Shown here piece by piece: positions 62,976 through 64,000 of a stretch of DNA of 64,000 bases (positions are counted from its first letter, which is position 1; each line of letters begins with the position of its first letter). The notes beneath the pieces are model-generated. The model saw only the letters and a program-made list of their open reading frames with translations, was not told the origin of the DNA and searched no databases. The stretch is from Streptomyces lincolnensis. Its GTDB lineage: Bacteria > Actinomycetota > Actinomycetes > Streptomycetales > Streptomycetaceae. A program made the position numbers and the translations under genes. The stretch is taken from positions 10,044,001-10,108,000 of the forward strand of contig NZ_CP016438.1 of assembly GCF_001685355.1 (NCBI RefSeq), in the 5' to 3' direction.

Positions 62976-64000
62976 GTGCACACTCCCGCGACCCTGGTGC
63001 GTGGCGGCACCAGCAAGTGCTGGCTGTTCAATCAGGTCGACGTCCCCGCCGACCGCGGCGAACTGGAGAAACTGCTGGTCTCCGCGTACGGCGCCACCGA
63101 TCCCGTGGAACTGGACGGCGTGGGCGGGGCGACCCCCACCACCTCGAAGGCGGCGGTCGTCAGCGCCTCGCCCGAACCCGGCGTGGACGTGGACTATCTC
63201 TTCGCCCAGGTCGGCATCGGCACCGGCTCGGTCGAGTGGACGAGCAACTGCGGCAACTGCGCCACCGGGGTCGCCCTGTACGCGGCCGCAAAGGGCATGG
63301 TGGCGATCACCGGCGACCGGACTCGGGTGGTGATGCGCAATACCAACACCGGCGCGGTCCTCGAAGGGCTCGTGGACACCACCGGTGGCGTCGTCCACCA
63401 CTTCGGCCGCCAGACCGTACCCGGCACCCGGGCCGGCGGGGTCGCCGTCGGCCTCACCTTCCGGGATCCGGCCGGCGGCACCACCGGTTTACTGCTCCCC
63501 ACCGGGCAGGCCGCACAGGACCTGCGGGTCGCTGACGCCGAGCCGGTGCGGGTGAGCATGGTGGACGCCGGGGCCCCCGTCGTCCTCGTCGATGCCCTCG
63601 CCGCCGGCCGCACCGGCGCCGAGCCCCTGGAGCGGATGGGCGCGGACGTGCCCTGGCTGCGCACTGTGCGCCATGCCGCCGCACCGCTGATGGGGCTGCT
63701 CAAGCCGGGCGAGGAACCGGGCGACGCGGTGCCGAAGGTGGGCCTGGTGGGCCCGCCGGTGCCGTACACCACCACCCTCGGCGAACCGGTCGCGGCCGAG
63801 GACTACGACATCTCGGTGCGCATGCTCAGCATGAACGCCCCGCACCCCGCGATCGGCCTGACCTCCGCCGTCGCCGTCGCGGCGGCCGGGCTCGTCGCCG
63901 GCTCCGTGGTCAGCCGGACCACGGGCGGCCCGACCGACGAGTGGCTGCGACTCGGCACCCCCGCCGGCATCGTCGCGGTCCGCTGCACCGACGTACAAGA
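62976..64000 (+). CDS. PrpF-family isomerase (2-methylaconitate cis-trans isomerase-like), cut by window edge
   Basis: About 341 residues are visible and the 3' end is outside the window. It begins with GTG at 62976, eight bases after AAGGAAGAG. Near the N-terminus it has LVRGGTSKCWLF, the signature loop of PrpF, and further on SVEWTSNCGNCATGV, the family's NCGNC segment with the catalytic Cys. PrpF isomerises trans-aconitate-type acids in the methylcitrate cycle; many actinobacterial homologues stand apart from that pathway and have unknown substrates. It is divergent from a LysR gene, which is likely to respond to its substrate. Confidence 0.88.
   Translation, partial: MHTPATLVRGGTSKCWLFNQVDVPADRGELEKLLVSAYGATDPVELDGVGGATPTTSKAAVVSASPEPGVDVDYLFAQVGIGTGSVEWTSNCGNCATGVALYAAAKGMVAITGDRTRVVMRNTNTGAVLEGLVDTTGGVVHHFGRQTVPGTRAGGVAVGLTFRDPAGGTTGLLLPTGQAAQDLRVADAEPVRVSMVDAGAPVVLVDALAAGRTGAEPLERMGADVPWLRTVRHAAAPLMGLLKPGEEPGDAVPKVGLVGPPVPYTTTLGEPVAAEDYDISVRMLSMNAPHPAIGLTSAVAVAAAGLVAGSVVSRTTGGPTDEWLRLGTPAGIVAVRCTDVQ

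Overview
The window is high-GC actinomycete DNA, almost certainly Streptomyces. The evidence is the modular PKS/NRPS genes, GTG and TTG starts, secreted hydrolases with Streptomyces-like signal peptides, and leaderless promoters. About 1-44.8 kb is one large biosynthetic gene cluster, nearly all on the minus strand. About 45-64 kb is ordinary accessory chromosome with several gene relics.

The cluster has two assembly lines. (A) Reading leftwards from 44.8 kb, five proteins form a modular polyketide synthase: a loading protein with half a ketosynthase (KS°-AT-ACP), KS-AT°-DH-KR-ACP, KS-AT-DH-ER-KR-ACP, KS-AT-DH-KR-ACP, and KS-AT-ACP-KS-AT°-ACP-TE. Two of its acyltransferases have lost the catalytic serine and the small subdomain, and the loading AT is altered in its signature motifs, so half of the six ATs look non-standard. 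An SRPBCC/cyclase-like protein and a full-length AsnB-type amidotransferase follow. (B) At 13.5-1.2 kb lies an NRPS (C-A-T-C-A-KR-T) that overlaps a KS-AT-ACP-TE protein. This is the architecture of antimycin AntC-AntD, in which threonine, pyruvate reduced to lactate, and one extender unit are joined and cyclised as a dilactone. A discrete ketoreductase and a truncated kynurenine-formamidase-like gene follow at the left edge, which also fits an antimycin-type pathway because its aryl starter comes from tryptophan. A PapA-like acyltransferase sits between the two lines on the plus strand.

My inference is that the cluster makes an antimycin-like dilactone depsipeptide that is combined with, or produced beside, a separately released polyketide acid. 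The PapA-like enzyme and AsnB are the candidate tailoring steps. I do not recognise the exact product, and no cluster regulator, transporter or aryl-starter genes lie inside the window.

The right flank (45-64 kb) contains: a broken aldehyde dehydrogenase; two RibD/DHFR-fold proteins; a toxin-antitoxin pair with an operator-like palindrome; a CBM13-GH62 arabinofuranosidase followed by a relic of a second GH62; a cysteine-rich fulvocin-C-like protein fused to a CxxC domain; a PNPOx-fold protein; IS701 and IS5 transposase relics; a divergent RidA/HxlR pair; a 5'-truncated methyltransferase; an ArsR-SRPBCC-DHFR operon with a leaderless promoter; a large secreted subtilase; a hydrolase with an apparent internal deletion; TetR and LysR regulators; an Fes-like esterase; and a PrpF-type isomerase cut by the right edge.
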